DNA of 64,000 nucleotides from Dactylosporangium fulvum (lineage in GTDB: Bacteria > Actinomycetota > Actinomycetes > Mycobacteriales > Micromonosporaceae), in assembly GCF_025137375.1 (NCBI RefSeq), contig NZ_CP073720.1:1884501-1948500 (forward strand), given 5' to 3'. This document shows positions 8,810 to 18,292 of this stretch, in pieces (the stretch's first letter is position 1; every line of letters starts with the position of its first letter). The position numbers and the translations under genes were made by a program. Under the pieces are notes generated by a model, which saw nothing but the letters and a program-made list of their open reading frames with translations, did no database searches and was not told where the DNA came from.

Positions 8810-9361
8810 TCATGCCCGCAGGGCGGTGACCCCGGGCGGGGGGAGTCCCGCCGTCGAGGCCAGCAGCGCGCACCAGGCGTGAGCGTGGGCCTGCATGTCG
8901 TCGTCGGTCGGCGTCCACGACGCGCGGATCTCCAGGTCGGCCGCCGTCGGCGGGCCGGCCAGCTCGCCGAAACGGGTCGAGAGGGTCTGCGTGACGGTGC
9001 CGCCGATGGCCGTATACGCCGCGCCGTGGCCGTCGAGGGCGTCGGTGAGCCAGCTCCAGCCCACGCCGGGCAGCAGCGGGTCGGCGGCGAGCTCCGCCTC
9101 CAGTTCGGCGGTCACATACGTCACCAGGCGCATCGTGCCGTCCCACGCGTCGTGCCCGGCCGGGTCGTGGAGCAGGATGAGCCGCCCGGTCGCGACCTCG
9201 TCGCCGTGTCGGAGGACCGTGCCGCCCATCGCGTGCGCGAACGGTGCCAGCCGCTGCGGCGCCGGCACCTCCTCCAGCGTGATCTCCGGCCGGGCGGTCA
9301 CGGCACGCAGCTCCTCCACCGCGCGGGTGAACGTCGAAGGAGTCGCGATTTGTGGTGCCAT
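8810..9361 (-). CDS. DUF3000 family protein
   Basis: 183 residues. The N-terminal [31 protein letters not shown] and the [30 protein letters not shown] central part match what I know of the actinobacterial DUF3000 family, whose function is unknown. It is divergent from hemE with 80 bases between the starts, a neighbourhood in which this family often appears, so a link to heme or central metabolism is possible but unproven. No signal peptide or membrane helix is seen. Confidence 0.8.
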   Translation of the reverse strand: MAPQIATPSTFTRAVEELRAVTARPEITLEEVPAPQRLAPFAHAMGGTVLRHGDEVATGRLILLHDPAGHDAWDGTMRLVTYVTAELEAELAADPLLPGVGWSWLTDALDGHGAAYTAIGGTVTQTLSTRFGELAGPPTAADLEIRASWTPTDDDMQAHAHAWCALLASTAGLPPPGVTALRA

Positions 9362-9441
9362 ATCGGAAGACTAAGAGAGAAAGTCGCGCAGGGGGTGCCG
9401 CCGCGCCGCCGCCACGCACGGAGTGCAACGATGGTTGCGCT

Positions 9442-10461
9442 ATGGATGACACGACGAAGGTCCTGTTGCGCGCGATCCGCGGTGAGGCCGTGCCGCACAC
9501 GCCGGTCTGGTTCATGCGTCAGGCCGGCCGCTCACTGCCCGAGTATCGCGCGGTGCGTGCCGGGATCGGCATGCTGGATTCCTGCCGGCGGCCGGACCTG
9601 GTCACCGAGATCACCCTCCAGCCGGTGCGCCGGCACAAGGTCGACGCGGCGATCCTGTTCAGCGACATCGTGGTGCCGCTGCAGGCGGCCGGGATCGACC
9701 TGGACATCGTCGCCGGCACCGGCCCGGTCGTCGCCCACCCGGTGTCGACCATGGCCGACGTCGAGGCGATCCGTCCGCTCGAGCCCGAGGCCGTCGGCTT
9801 CGTCGCCGAGGGGGTCCGCCAGTTGCAGCGGGAGCTCGGCACGACGGCGCTGATCGGGTTCGCCGGTGCGCCGTTCACCCTGGCGAGCTACCTCGTCGAG
9901 GGCGGGCCGTCGAAGCACCACGTGAAGACCAAGGCGCTCATGTACGGCGCGCCCGACGTCTGGAACGCGCTGTGCGCCCGCCTCGCCGAGATCACCCTGA
10001 CGTTCCTCCGCGTCCAGGCGGAGGCCGGTGTCGACGCGGTGCAGCTGTTCGACTCGTGGGCGGGTGCGCTGTCGGAGGCCGACTACCGCAAGTACGTGCT
10101 GCCCCACTCGGCGGCGGTGCTGGGCAACCTGCCGGAGGGCCTTCCCAGGATTCATTTCGGCGTCGGTACCGCCGAGCTGCTGACCGCCATGGGTGAGGCG
10201 GGCACCGACGTGGTGGGTGTCGACTGGCGCACGCCGCTGGACGTCGCCGCCAGCCGGGTCCCCGGCAAGGCGGTCCAGGGCAACCTCGACCCGTGCGTGC
10301 TGTTCGCGCCGTGGGAGGTCGTCGAGCAGGAGGCTATGCGCGTGCTCGCCGAGGGTGCCAAGGCGCCCGGCCACATCTTCAACCTGGGCCACGGCGTGCC
10401 CCCGGAGACGGACCCCGAGGTGCTGACCCGCCTGGTGGACCTGATCCACCACGCGCGCTGA
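9442..10461 (+). CDS. hemE: Uroporphyrinogen III decarboxylase
   Basis: 339 residues from the ATG at 9442, which gives the family's usual N-terminus just before the signature [14 protein letters not shown]. The second signature region, [18 protein letters not shown], is present near residue 135, and the C-terminal [11 protein letters not shown] and NLDPCVLF segments are conserved. It removes four acetate carboxyls from uroporphyrinogen III to give coproporphyrinogen III. In-frame bases upstream to 9352 are open but carry no family residues. The downstream heme genes hemY and hemQ are about 2.3 kb away on the same strand. Confidence 0.96.
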   Translation: MDDTTKVLLRAIRGEAVPHTPVWFMRQAGRSLPEYRAVRAGIGMLDSCRRPDLVTEITLQPVRRHKVDAAILFSDIVVPLQAAGIDLDIVAGTGPVVAHPVSTMADVEAIRPLEPEAVGFVAEGVRQLQRELGTTALIGFAGAPFTLASYLVEGGPSKHHVKTKALMYGAPDVWNALCARLAEITLTFLRVQAEAGVDAVQLFDSWAGALSEADYRKYVLPHSAAVLGNLPEGLPRIHFGVGTAELLTAMGEAGTDVVGVDWRTPLDVAASRVPGKAVQGNLDPCVLFAPWEVVEQEAMRVLAEGAKAPGHIFNLGHGVPPETDPEVLTRLVDLIHHAR

Positions 10462-10465
10462 GCGT

Positions 10466-11467
10466 TCAGTAGGACGGGCTCCAGCGCGGCCAGCCGTGGT
10501 CGCCGGCCAGCTGGGCCAGGCGCGAGGCGAGCATCAGCGTGGTCGACGGCTCGCTGCCGGCGAGCCGGTCGTGCACCTGCTCGGCGATCTCGGGTGCCCG
10601 GTACTCGGCGTGCTCCAGCACCTGGAGGGTCACCGTCCACCAGTACCGGTCCTCGTCGGTGGCGTGCGGCGCGCCGGTGCGGAACCATTCGGCGAGCCCG
10701 TCGAGCAGGTCGTCCCCGACGCCGTCGGGGTCGGTGAGGCGCAGCGCCGCGCAGACCCGGGCCACCACGTCGTCGTCCCAGCCGGCGAGGTGGCCGCGGA
10801 CCAGCGTGTGCAGCGACGAGTGGCCGAGCGCGCCGGCCGCGTCGATCTCCAGCGAGTAGACGTTGTCGCGGGACAGCCGCTCGTGCAGGACCGGCAGCGC
10901 CCGCTCGTCGCGCCGCCGGGCCAGGCCGAGCAGCGCCTCGCAGCGGGTGTCGTCGTGCGGGTCGTCGAGCCGGGCGGCCAGCGCGTCGCGGACCACCGGG
11001 GAGTCCACTTCGGACAGCTGGGTGCCCAGCGCGAAGCAGGCCCAGTCGCGCACGTCGGGGTCCTCGTCGGCGCTCAGGGCGAGCAGGGCCCGCACGGTCT
11101 CGTCGGGTGGCGACTCGCCGAGCACGCTGGGCAGCGCCTGCGCCACGGCACGGCGCACCCGGGGATCGTCGTGGTGGGCCAGCGGCAGCAACAACGGTAA
11201 CGCAGCGTCGTCATAGCACCACGCAACGGCGTCGGCCAGTTCCGCCGGCGCGGTTGTCGGGGAGTTGAGCAGGGCGGCGATGGTGTGCGCGGTCGGCTCC
11301 GAATCGTCGAGCGGGGTCGCCTGGTCGACAAGTCCGGCCACCTCGGCGAGATCCGTCAGGTCGGCGATCACCTCGGCGAGCGGGTCGTGCCCGGACGCAT
11401 CGGCGGAACGGCCACGCGGGTCCGCGGGGTCGTCCGGCGAGGGTACGGAGGACGCGAGGTCGCTCAT
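10466..11467 (-). CDS. HEAT-repeat protein
   Basis: 333 residues from the ATG at 11467. An earlier in-frame start at 11572 would add 35 residues of unlikely composition. After a disordered first ~30 residues come alpha-helical repeats with HEAT signatures: DDPRVRRAVAQALPSVL, EDPDVRDWACFALGTQL, HDDTRCEALLGLARRRDERALPVL. HEAT proteins are scaffolds, and bacterial ones often relate to phycobilin-lyase-like or regulatory repeat proteins. No catalytic motif is seen. Its stop lies 4 bases from the hemE stop (convergent), with no room for a separate terminator. Confidence 0.75.
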   Translation of the reverse strand: MSDLASSVPSPDDPADPRGRSADASGHDPLAEVIADLTDLAEVAGLVDQATPLDDSEPTAHTIAALLNSPTTAPAELADAVAWCYDDAALPLLLPLAHHDDPRVRRAVAQALPSVLGESPPDETVRALLALSADEDPDVRDWACFALGTQLSEVDSPVVRDALAARLDDPHDDTRCEALLGLARRRDERALPVLHERLSRDNVYSLEIDAAGALGHSSLHTLVRGHLAGWDDDVVARVCAALRLTDPDGVGDDLLDGLAEWFRTGAPHATDEDRYWWTVTLQVLEHAEYRAPEIAEQVHDRLAGSEPSTTLMLASRLAQLAGDHGWPRWSPSY

Positions 11468-11541
11468 CCGTGAGAGTGTGCGCGCGTTCGGCGAGATCTT
11501 CCAGAGGGGTTCGCCCCACAGATGGACAACACCCGGGTGAC

Positions 11542-11599
11542 GATCACCCGACCCGTCGACATATCGACGCACATCGGGTGATCAGCCATCTGGCTGATC
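11542..11599. repeat. Two overlapping hairpins
   Basis: The first has 10-bp arms GATCACCCGA and TCGGGTGATC around 22 bases (11542-11583). The second uses GATCAGCCA, TC, TGGCTGATC (11580-11599) and shares GATC with the first, so the two structures would compete. They lie in the upstream region of the HEAT gene and could be an operator or a structured leader. Confidence 0.45.
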
Positions 11600-11782
11600 G
11601 GCCACAAGTTGATCACGTTTGGCAATCGAGCTGTTGCGGAGCGTGCCTGTCGTGCGTTCGGCGTTGTCCGTGAGGGCGCCGGACAGCGGAGGAGGGTGGG
11701 TGCGTCCCGCCCTGGTGCGGCGGAACCGGTGCCCCGGGTGGTGCGGCCGCCCGTTGCTGTAGGCGCTCTCGTTGCTGTTGCC

Positions 11783-11824
11783 GTGGTGCTTCCGCCGGTT
11801 GCTGTGGTGCTTCCGCTCGTTGCC
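11783..11824. repeat. Two-copy 21-base direct repeat
   Basis: Two adjacent copies begin GTGGTGCTTCCGC and end in GTTGC plus one variable base; they differ at only a few positions. The region just upstream has further degenerate GTTGCTGT copies, so this is a small decaying tandem array. Confidence 0.5.
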
Positions 11825-11864
11825 GCGCGTGTCGGGCGCATGCGCGCCACTCAGGGCGGTGTCC

Positions 11865-11917
11865 CATGATCGAGGGAAGCTCCTGGTCGCCGGGGCAGCC
11901 AGAGGTTTCCCTCGATC
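11865..11917. repeat. Palindromic element of the CATGATCGAGGGA type
   Basis: Perfect 11-bp arms GATCGAGGGAA (11868-11878) and TTCCCTCGATC (11907-11917). Its first 30 bases match 25 of 30 at 28411-28440, so it is a dispersed repeat rather than a chance hairpin. Confidence 0.6.
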
Positions 11918-12025
11918 TGGAGCCGCGAGTCGAGGCGGAGCCGGATGCACCGCGCCGGCTCCCGGCGGCCGGTGCTCATCCCGCGCCAGGGGCCGCTCGG
12001 TGTCCACCCGGCGCCCCGCGATCGC

Positions 12026-12784
12026 TCAGCGACCCCGGCTCTCCAGGCGCAGTGACTGCCACGAGCCGTCGGCTGCCCAGCCGCCGTCGACGGAGAGGGC
12101 TGCGCCGTTGACGAAGGCGCTGCGCGACGGGTCGGCCAGGAACGCGACGGCCTGGGCGATGTCGTCCGGCTGGGCGAAACGGGCCATCGGGACGTGGTCG
12201 GTGATGTCGCGGTCGCCGTAGGCCCCCGACGCCTGTGACTCGCCGTCCATCTCGGTCTTGACCCAGCCGGGACACACCGCGTTGACCCGGACGCCGCGGC
12301 CGCCCCACTCGACCGCCAGCGTGCGCGTGAGGCCGATCAGGCCGTGCTTGCTGGCGTTGTAGGCCACCCGGTCGGCCACGCCCATCAGGCCCGCCACCGA
12401 GGCGATGTTGACGATCGAACCGGTGCCGCGCACGAGCATGCGCCGGCCGAACGCCTGGCAGAGCAGGAACGGGCCGGTCAGGTTGACGTCGAGCACCCGG
12501 CGCCACTGGGCCGCGCCGGTGTCCTCGGCCGGGGCGATGGAGGCGATGCCGGCGTTGTTGACCAGCACGTCGGTCCGCCCGAAGCGCGCCTCGACCTCGG
12601 CGACGAACTGCGCCACGTCGGCCTCGTCGGACACGTCGCCGACGAACGACAGTCCGTCGAAGCCGGGCACCGGTTGCCGGTCGAACACCGCCAGCCGGTA
12701 GCCCTCCGCGGCCAGCACCTCCGCCGTCCGCCGCCCGATGCCCTGTGCCGCCCCGGTGATGACCGCCACTCGCTCGTCCGTCAT
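12026..12784 (-). CDS. Short-chain dehydrogenase/reductase (SDR)
   Basis: 252 residues, classical SDR length. The cofactor motif TGAAQGIG is at about residues 11-18, NNAG at about 86, catalytic Ser in NIASVAG, the YNASK active-site pair, and PGWVKTEM after it. These are NAD(P)H-dependent oxidoreductases, and the substrate cannot be read from the sequence. A frame open upstream to 13210 runs antisense to the hemY gene and is not part of the protein; the ATG at 12784 is 22 bases from the divergent hemY start. A shared divergent promoter is therefore very compact. Confidence 0.88.
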   Translation of the reverse strand: MTDERVAVITGAAQGIGRRTAEVLAAEGYRLAVFDRQPVPGFDGLSFVGDVSDEADVAQFVAEVEARFGRTDVLVNNAGIASIAPAEDTGAAQWRRVLDVNLTGPFLLCQAFGRRMLVRGTGSIVNIASVAGLMGVADRVAYNASKHGLIGLTRTLAVEWGGRGVRVNAVCPGWVKTEMDGESQASGAYGDRDITDHVPMARFAQPDDIAQAVAFLADPSRSAFVNGAALSVDGGWAADGSWQSLRLESRGR

Positions 12785-12806
12785 GCCGCGACAATAGACT
12801 CGGGGT

Positions 12807-14153
12807 ATGACAAAGCGCGTCGTGGTCGTCGGTGGTGGCATTGCCGGTTTGGCCGCGGCGCACCGGCTCGCCGGCGCCGGCGTCGACGTGGTCGTCGTGG
12901 AGCAGGGCGAGCGGCCGGGCGGCAAGCTGCGCACCGGCACGCTCGCGGGCGGCCCGGTCGAGCGGGGCGCCGAGTCGTTCCTCGTCGCCGACCCCGCCGG
13001 CGGCCCCAGCGCCGCGCTCCGGCTGGCCGAGGCGGTCGGGCTCGCCGGCGCCGTGGTCCACCCCACGGCGGGGCGCGCGGCCGTGTCCCTCGACGGCAGC
13101 CTGCGTGACCTGCCCTCCGGCACGCTCATGGGCATTCCGCTGCGGAGCGAGGAGGCGGTGCCGGACGTGCCGTCCGCCGCGCCGCTCCTGGCGCCCGGCG
13201 GCGACGTCACCGTCGGCGAGCTTGTCCGGCCGCGCCGCGGTGACGCGGTCGTCGACCATTACGTGGAGCCGCTGCTCGGCGGGGTCTACGCCGGACGGGC
13301 CGACGCATTGTCGCTGCGGATGGCACTGCCCGCCCTGGCCGATGCCGCCGAGCGGTCGCACACGCTGACCGAGGCCCTCCAGGCGGCCGTGGCGGCCCGG
13401 TCGGGCCCGCCCGGCGGGCCGGTGTTCGGCACGATCGAGGGCGGCATGAGCCGGCTCGTCGAGGCCGTCGCCGCCACCCTGCCCGACGTGCGCCTGGGCC
13501 TGCCGGTGCGCGCGCTGCACCGGCACGGCGCCGGCTGGCGGCTCACCGTCGGCTCGACCCGCGACGCGGGCACGCTGGACGCCGACGGGGTGGTGCTGGC
13601 GGTGCCGGCGACCCCCGCCGCGCGACTGTTGTCCACAGTGGATGGCGTCGCGGGAGTGCCGCTGGACTACGCGAGCGTCGCGCTCGTCGCGCTGGCCCTG
13701 CCCGTGACCAAGCTGCCGGACCTGTCGGGCTTCCTGGTGCCGGCCACCGAGGGGCACGCGGTCAAGGCCGTCACCTTCTTCGACCGGAAGTGGGCGCACC
13801 TGCAGCGCCCCGGCGTCACCGTGCTGCGCGCCTCCGTCGGCCGGCACGGCGACGAGCAGGTGTTGCAGCGCACCGACGTCAACCTGGTCGAGCTGGTCCG
13901 CCACGAGCTCGCCGTGCTGCTCGGCATCGACGTGCTGCCGGACCACGTCGACAGCGGGGTCTACCGCTGGGGCGGGGCGCTCCCGCAGTACCGGCCCCAT
14001 CATCGTGAACGCGTGGAGCACCTCCGCGCGACTCTGCGCACGCACCCGGCCATCGCCGTCGCCGGTGCCGCCTACGACGGCGTGGGCATCCCCGCCTGCG
14101 TCAAGTCCGGGTGGGCCGCCGCGGGTTCGGTGCTCGAGGGATTGGGAGAATAG
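12807..14153 (+). CDS. hemY: Coproporphyrinogen III / protoporphyrinogen oxidase (HemY type)
   Basis: 448 residues. The N-terminal FAD-binding motif is [21 protein letters not shown], followed by [16 protein letters not shown] and the C-terminal FAD motif with [18 protein letters not shown]. In actinobacteria this oxygen-dependent, FAD-containing enzyme oxidises coproporphyrinogen III to coproporphyrin III in the coproporphyrin-dependent pathway (the gene is also called hemG or cgoX). It sits 4 bases upstream of hemQ, which acts later in the same pathway. A TTGTCCACA sequence within the gene is probably coincidental. Confidence 0.9.
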   Translation: MTKRVVVVGGGIAGLAAAHRLAGAGVDVVVVEQGERPGGKLRTGTLAGGPVERGAESFLVADPAGGPSAALRLAEAVGLAGAVVHPTAGRAAVSLDGSLRDLPSGTLMGIPLRSEEAVPDVPSAAPLLAPGGDVTVGELVRPRRGDAVVDHYVEPLLGGVYAGRADALSLRMALPALADAAERSHTLTEALQAAVAARSGPPGGPVFGTIEGGMSRLVEAVAATLPDVRLGLPVRALHRHGAGWRLTVGSTRDAGTLDADGVVLAVPATPAARLLSTVDGVAGVPLDYASVALVALALPVTKLPDLSGFLVPATEGHAVKAVTFFDRKWAHLQRPGVTVLRASVGRHGDEQVLQRTDVNLVELVRHELAVLLGIDVLPDHVDSGVYRWGGALPQYRPHHRERVEHLRATLRTHPAIAVAGAAYDGVGIPACVKSGWAAAGSVLEGLGE

Positions 14154-14157
14154 TCGC

Positions 14158-14856
14158 ATGACCAGCAACGCCGCACGCATCCGCGAGATCAACGACACTA
14201 TTCGCTACACGATGTGGTCCGTCTTCCGCGCCACCGGCCCGCTCGACCCGGCGAAGCGCGACGAGACGGCGGCGGAGGTCGCCGCGTTCTTCACCGACCT
14301 GGCCGCGAAGGACGTCGTGGTGCGCGGCACCTATGACGTGGCCGGCCTGCGCGCCGACGCCGACATCATGGTGTGGTGGCACGCGCCGAGCGCGGAGGCG
14401 CTCCAGGGGGCGTATTCGGCGCTGCGCCGCACCGCCCTCGGCCGGCAGCTCGCGCCGGTCTGGTCGCAGATGGCCCTGCACCGCCCGGCGGAGTTCAACA
14501 AGAGCCACATCCCGGCGTTCCTGGCCGACGAGCGCGTCAGGGAGTGGGTCTGCGTCTACCCGTTCGTGCGGTCGTACGAGTGGTATCTGCTGCCCGACGA
14601 CGAGCGCCGCGCGATGCTCGCCGAGCACGGCCAGATGGCCCGCGGCTATCCCGACGTGCGCGCCAACACGGTGGCCAGCTTCGCGCTGGGCGACTACGAG
14701 TGGATGCTGGCGTTCGAGGCGGATGAGCTGCACCGGATCGTCGACCTGATGCGCGAGTTGCGCGCGGCGAGCGCCCGCCGTCACGTGCGCGAGGAGGTCC
14801 CGTTCTACACGGGCCGCCGCCGTGACATCGCCGACCTGGTGGCCAACCTGCCCTGA
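14158..14856 (+). CDS. hemQ: Coproheme decarboxylase (chlorite dismutase family)
   Basis: 232 residues from the ATG at 14158, 4 bases after the hemY stop. The chlorite-dismutase-family fold is indicated by the SVFRATGPL start, the [12 protein letters not shown] strand, and [13 protein letters not shown] carrying the tyrosines typical of HemQ. The [13 protein letters not shown] segment probably holds the proximal heme histidine. HemQ decarboxylates coproheme to heme b, the final step of the coproporphyrin pathway. Its pairing with hemY shows that this organism uses that route. Confidence 0.93.
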   Translation: MTSNAARIREINDTIRYTMWSVFRATGPLDPAKRDETAAEVAAFFTDLAAKDVVVRGTYDVAGLRADADIMVWWHAPSAEALQGAYSALRRTALGRQLAPVWSQMALHRPAEFNKSHIPAFLADERVREWVCVYPFVRSYEWYLLPDDERRAMLAEHGQMARGYPDVRANTVASFALGDYEWMLAFEADELHRIVDLMRELRAASARRHVREEVPFYTGRRRDIADLVANLP

Positions 14857-14858
14857 GG

Positions 14859-15290
14859 TCAGGACGCGGGCCTGCGCATCGGGACGTGCTCGATGCCGTC
14901 CTCGACGAAGGCCGGTCCGGAGGGCTGGAAGCCGACGCGCTCGTAGATGCGCATCGCGTCGGTCTGGGCGTCGAGCACCGTGCCGCGGCCGGGGCCGATG
15001 TGGTCCAGCGCGGCCTGCAGCAGCCGGCCCGCCAGGCCCTGGCCCCGGGCGGACTTGGCGGTCACCACGCGGCCGATGCGGGCCGAGCCGTCGGGCTCGG
15101 TGAGCACCCGCAGGTAGGCCGCCGGCTCGCCGTGCTCGTCGTCCAGCCAGAGGTGGACGGTGCCGGGCTCGGTGTCCCTGCCGTCCAGTTCCGGGTAGGC
15201 GCACTGCTGCTCCACCACGAACACGTCGCAGCGCAGTTTCAGCAGGCGGTAGAGGGTCGGGGCGTCCAGGTCGGAGAACGTTGCCAGCAC
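14859..15290 (-). CDS. ElaA-like GNAT acetyltransferase
   Basis: 143 residues from a GTG. The ElaA subfamily features are present: LYRLLKLRCDVFVVEQQCAYPELDG near the start, the acetyl-CoA loop RIGRVVTAKSARGQGLAGRLL, and YERVGFQPSGPAFVEDGIEHVPM at the end. GNAT enzymes move an acetyl group from acetyl-CoA to an amine, and ElaA's physiological substrate is not settled. It converges on hemQ with only 2 bases between the stops. Confidence 0.85.
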   Translation of the reverse strand: MLATFSDLDAPTLYRLLKLRCDVFVVEQQCAYPELDGRDTEPGTVHLWLDDEHGEPAAYLRVLTEPDGSARIGRVVTAKSARGQGLAGRLLQAALDHIGPGRGTVLDAQTDAMRIYERVGFQPSGPAFVEDGIEHVPMRRPAS

Positions 15291-15299
15291 GGCACCATC

Positions 15300-16661
15300 C
15301 TATGAGCCCGCCAGGTGCTCGGCGGCCTTGCGGGCGGCGATGAGGATCGGGTCCCAGACCGGCGCGAACGGCGGGGCGTAGGACAGGTCGAGCGAGGTCA
15401 TCTCCTCGACCGTCATGCCGTGCCACAGTGCGACCGCGAGGGCGTCGATCCGCTTGGCGGCGCCCTCCTGGCCGACGATCTGGCCGCCGAGGAAGCGTCC
15501 GGTCGTACACTCCGCGATGATCTTCGTCGTGATCTTCTTCGCGTCCGGGAAGTAGCCGGCCCGGGTCGTCGACTCCGTCACCACGCTGAACGTCCGGAAG
15601 CCCGCGGCCTCCGCCTCGGCGGTGCTCAGGCCGGTGCGGGCCACCTCGTTGGCGCAGAGCTTCGACACCGCGGTGCCCACGACGCCGGGGAACGTGGCGT
15701 AGCCGCCGCCGATGTTGATGCCGGCCGCGCGTCCCTGTTTGTTGGCGTGCGTACCGAGCGCGACGGCCACCGGCCGCTGCGACACCAGGTGCAGGTTCTC
15801 CACGCAGTCGCCGGCGGCCCAGACCCCGTCGGCCGAGGTGCGCATGCGCCGGTCCACGCGGATGCCGCCGGTCTCGCCGACCTTGATGTCCGCCGCCGCG
15901 GCCAGCCGGCTGTTCGGCCGGGTGCCGAGGCCGAGGATGACGATGTCGGCGGGGATCTCGCCGGCGGACGTGTGCACCGCGCTGACGCGTCCCGCGGTGC
16001 TGCCGAAGCCTTGCAACCGCTCGCCGAGCCGCAGCCGCACGCCTTCCCGCTCCAGGGCCGCGGCGACGAGGGCGCCCATGTCGGGGTCCAGCGTGCGCAT
16101 CGGCTGCTCGGCCCCGTCGACGAGGGTCACCTCGAGGCCGTGCCGGATCATCGCCTCGGCCATCTCGAGCCCGATGTACCCGGCTCCGACGACCACGGCC
16201 CGGCGCGGGGTGTGCCGGTCGAGGTACCCCAGGATGCGGATGCCGTCGTCGAGCGTCTGCACGCCGTGGATGCCGACGGCCACAGCACCCGGCACGTCGG
16301 GGCGGATCGGCTCCCCGCCGGTGGCGATGACGAGCTGGTCGAACGGTTCACGGTATTCGCGGGTGGCGTCCCGGACGGTCACCTCGCGCCGGTCGGTGTC
16401 GATCGCCACGACCTCGCTGCCCAGCCGCAGGTCGATGTGCTGCCGCTCGCGGAACTCCTCCGGCCGCCGGGCGACGAGGTCGTCGACGTCGTCGACGTCC
16501 CCCGCCACGAGGTACGGGATGCCGCAGGCGGAGTACGACACGTGCTGGCCCCGCTCGAACGCGACAATGTTCAGGTCGTCGGGGGAGCGCCGCCTGCGGG
16601 CCTGGGAGGCGGCGCTCATGCCTGCGGCGTCCCCGCCGATCACCACCAGTCGTTCGGTCAC
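15300..16661 (-). CDS. FAD-dependent pyridine nucleotide-disulfide oxidoreductase (CoA-disulfide reductase/NADH oxidase type)
   Basis: 453 residues. Two Rossmann motifs are clear: LVVIGGDAAGMSAA for FAD and AVVVGAGYIGLEMAEAMI for NAD(P)H. A single redox cysteine occurs in SYSACGIPYL near residue 43, as in CoA-disulfide reductases and NADH oxidases. The C-terminal dimerisation domain has GVVGTAVSKLCANEVARTG and the family ending. I chose the GTG at 16661 because GGAG lies 10 bases upstream; the ATG at 16670 would have it only 1 base away. Likely role: thiol or peroxide redox balance in the cytoplasm. It follows the beta-helix gene by 14 bases. Confidence 0.85.
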   Translation of the reverse strand: MTERLVVIGGDAAGMSAASQARRRRSPDDLNIVAFERGQHVSYSACGIPYLVAGDVDDVDDLVARRPEEFRERQHIDLRLGSEVVAIDTDRREVTVRDATREYREPFDQLVIATGGEPIRPDVPGAVAVGIHGVQTLDDGIRILGYLDRHTPRRAVVVGAGYIGLEMAEAMIRHGLEVTLVDGAEQPMRTLDPDMGALVAAALEREGVRLRLGERLQGFGSTAGRVSAVHTSAGEIPADIVILGLGTRPNSRLAAAADIKVGETGGIRVDRRMRTSADGVWAAGDCVENLHLVSQRPVAVALGTHANKQGRAAGINIGGGYATFPGVVGTAVSKLCANEVARTGLSTAEAEAAGFRTFSVVTESTTRAGYFPDAKKITTKIIAECTTGRFLGGQIVGQEGAAKRIDALAVALWHGMTVEEMTSLDLSYAPPFAPVWDPILIAARKAAEHLAGS

Positions 16662-16675
16662 GAGACCCATTCTCC

Positions 16676-17758
16676 TCAGTCGTGCCGGTCCGGTGCCGGG
16701 ACCGGCGCGCCGGTGTCGTCCCAGACGTTGCCGGAGTTCTGCGACAGCGTGGTCTGCGTGCTGACGAGGATGGGGCAGACGTACTTCGTGTCGCGCCCGA
16801 AGCGGTTGTTCACGACGGTGATGCCGGTCAGTGCGGCGCCGCCCCGGTGGGCGAAGTTCAGCGTGCAGTTGCCGCCGTCGAGCCAGTTTCCCTCGACGCG
16901 CAGGTCGCCGCCGGTGCCGCCCTCCTGCGTGACCTGGAACGCGGCGTTGGCGCCGGCGCCGGGGGAGAGCACGTTGTGCCGCAGCGTGATCCGGCGTTTG
17001 CCGAACGACTCCACGGCGTCGTTGACGGTCCCGCCGCCGCCCGCCGCGCCGGTGCGGAACGGCGTGAGGTCGTGCACCCAGGAGTCCTGCAGGACCACGT
17101 CGTCGCCGGTCACCTTGACGCCGTTGACGGTGCCGTGGATGTTGACCCGGCTGAGGGTGGTCGCGGTGGCCCAGACGCCGTCGAGGCAGGCGCCGGAGGC
17201 CGCGGGCGCGATCTCGACGTCCTCGATGGTGGCGCTCCCGCCGGCCTCGACCTGGATCACCGCGCCGCACCGTGCCGCGCCGCCGCGGACCACCGAGTTG
17301 CGGATGGTCACCTTCCGGCCGGTGATGCGCACGTACCCGCGGATTTCGGCGTTCTCGACGACCTGGCCGTCGGTGGCGTACGTCTGGTCGCCGCCGACGA
17401 CGGTCAGGCGGGTGCCGGCGACGACGCCGGTGTTGCCCGCGGCCGGTTTCCCGGTGCGCTGGACGGGCTTCGCCGTCGCCCCGGCCGGGGCCGGCGACGA
17501 CACGGAGGGGGAGGCGGACGCCGACGGCGACGGGCTGTCCGCCCCGGGCAGGCCCGCCATGTCGGCCGAGCGGCGTGTCTCGGGAGCGGCGACCGGTGCC
17601 GCGTCATTGCTCGCCGGCACGGTCAGCGGATAGATGAGGGTCGCGGTCAGCGCGATCGTGACGACGCCCGCCGTGGCCACGCCGATCGGCGCCCAGGGGA
17701 GAGCGGCCCGGCCAACGCGACGGCGGGGAGTAGTTGGAAGATCACCTTCGGTGGTCAC
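16676..17758 (-). CDS. Membrane-anchored right-handed beta-helix protein
   Basis: 360 residues from a GTG. Residues about 20-45 form one hydrophobic helix (signal anchor), then a Pro/Ser/Ala linker to about 100. The C-terminal part is a parallel beta-helix of ~24-residue coils rich in V/I/N/D (VTIRNSVVRGG, ATIEDVEI, TTLSRVNIHG, VVLQDSWVHDL, ITLRHNVL). This fold is common in surface polysaccharide lyases and carbohydrate-binding proteins, but I see no catalytic signature, so the activity is unassigned. It is expressed just upstream of the FAD reductase, though the functional link is unclear. Confidence 0.75.
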   Translation of the reverse strand: MTTEGDLPTTPRRRVGRAALPWAPIGVATAGVVTIALTATLIYPLTVPASNDAAPVAAPETRRSADMAGLPGADSPSPSASASPSVSSPAPAGATAKPVQRTGKPAAGNTGVVAGTRLTVVGGDQTYATDGQVVENAEIRGYVRITGRKVTIRNSVVRGGAARCGAVIQVEAGGSATIEDVEIAPAASGACLDGVWATATTLSRVNIHGTVNGVKVTGDDVVLQDSWVHDLTPFRTGAAGGGGTVNDAVESFGKRRITLRHNVLSPGAGANAAFQVTQEGGTGGDLRVEGNWLDGGNCTLNFAHRGGAALTGITVVNNRFGRDTKYVCPILVSTQTTLSQNSGNVWDDTGAPVPAPDRHD

Positions 17759-17811
17759 CGAACCTTTTTAATGGTACCGGAGTGACAATTGCAACCCAAT
17801 GCTGCGGGTGT

Positions 17812-18276
17812 TCATCCGAGTTCTTTCGACATTTGCAGAGATGTGACCTCGAAGCCGAGACTTTCATACAGATTCCGGGCATTCGGATTGTGTCCGAATA
17901 CATTGAGCCCCAACCGTTCGACGCCTCTCGAACGCAATTGATCCTCAGCGGCCAGCATCAATGCCCGGCCGTATCCGTTGCGCCGGTGCTCCGGGTCGAC
18001 CTCGATGTCGAACACCCAGGCCTGCGGCCGCTCCGGCGTCGGCAGGGCCAGCCAGATGAAGCCGATCACGACACCGTCGGCGACCCCGCTGAACAGCAGT
18101 TGTCCTGCGGTCGCGAGACCGTCCGGCAGCAGGCGTGCGAAGAGCTGATCGGTGCGCTCCTGTGCCGTTTCCGGCGTGCTGCGGCCGGCCCTGACCTCGT
18201 CGGCGGCGTATTCGCGTTTGAGGACGGGGATGCGGGCGTCGTATTCGGCGGGGGTCATGGGGCGGAGTTCGAACAT
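17812..18276 (-). CDS. GNAT-family N-acetyltransferase
   Basis: 154 residues. The acetyl-CoA motif VFDIEVDPEHRRNGYGRALML and the C-terminal ARNLYESLGFEVTS are classical GNAT features. The substrate is unknown. The 3' part of the gene (about 17812-17960) is far less GC-rich than its neighbours, with codons such as TTG, ATT and ACA that are rare here. This may reflect recent acquisition or relaxed codon selection. Confidence 0.85.
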   Translation of the reverse strand: MFELRPMTPAEYDARIPVLKREYAADEVRAGRSTPETAQERTDQLFARLLPDGLATAGQLLFSGVADGVVIGFIWLALPTPERPQAWVFDIEVDPEHRRNGYGRALMLAAEDQLRSRGVERLGLNVFGHNPNARNLYESLGFEVTSLQMSKELG

Positions 18277-18292
18277 GCGATCACGATACTGA

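Larger units (their letters stand above)
11468..12025. other. Gene-free 558-base region with small palindromes
   Basis: No reading frame here has convincing codon use or family features. The region holds two adjacent hairpins at 11542-11599, a 21-base direct repeat at 11783-11824 and a palindrome at 11865-11917, annotated separately. The HEAT-gene promoter must lie near 11470-11540. Confidence 0.5.

Noticed and set aside
11582..12007. Small minus-strand gene in the gap before the SDR gene (141 codons).
   Set aside because: Composition is dominated by His/Arg/Pro from repeat DNA, there is no ribosome site, and it crosses two hairpins.
13627..13635. TTGTCCACA inside hemY as a DnaA box.
   Set aside because: A single match within a conserved coding region with no second site nearby; expected by chance.
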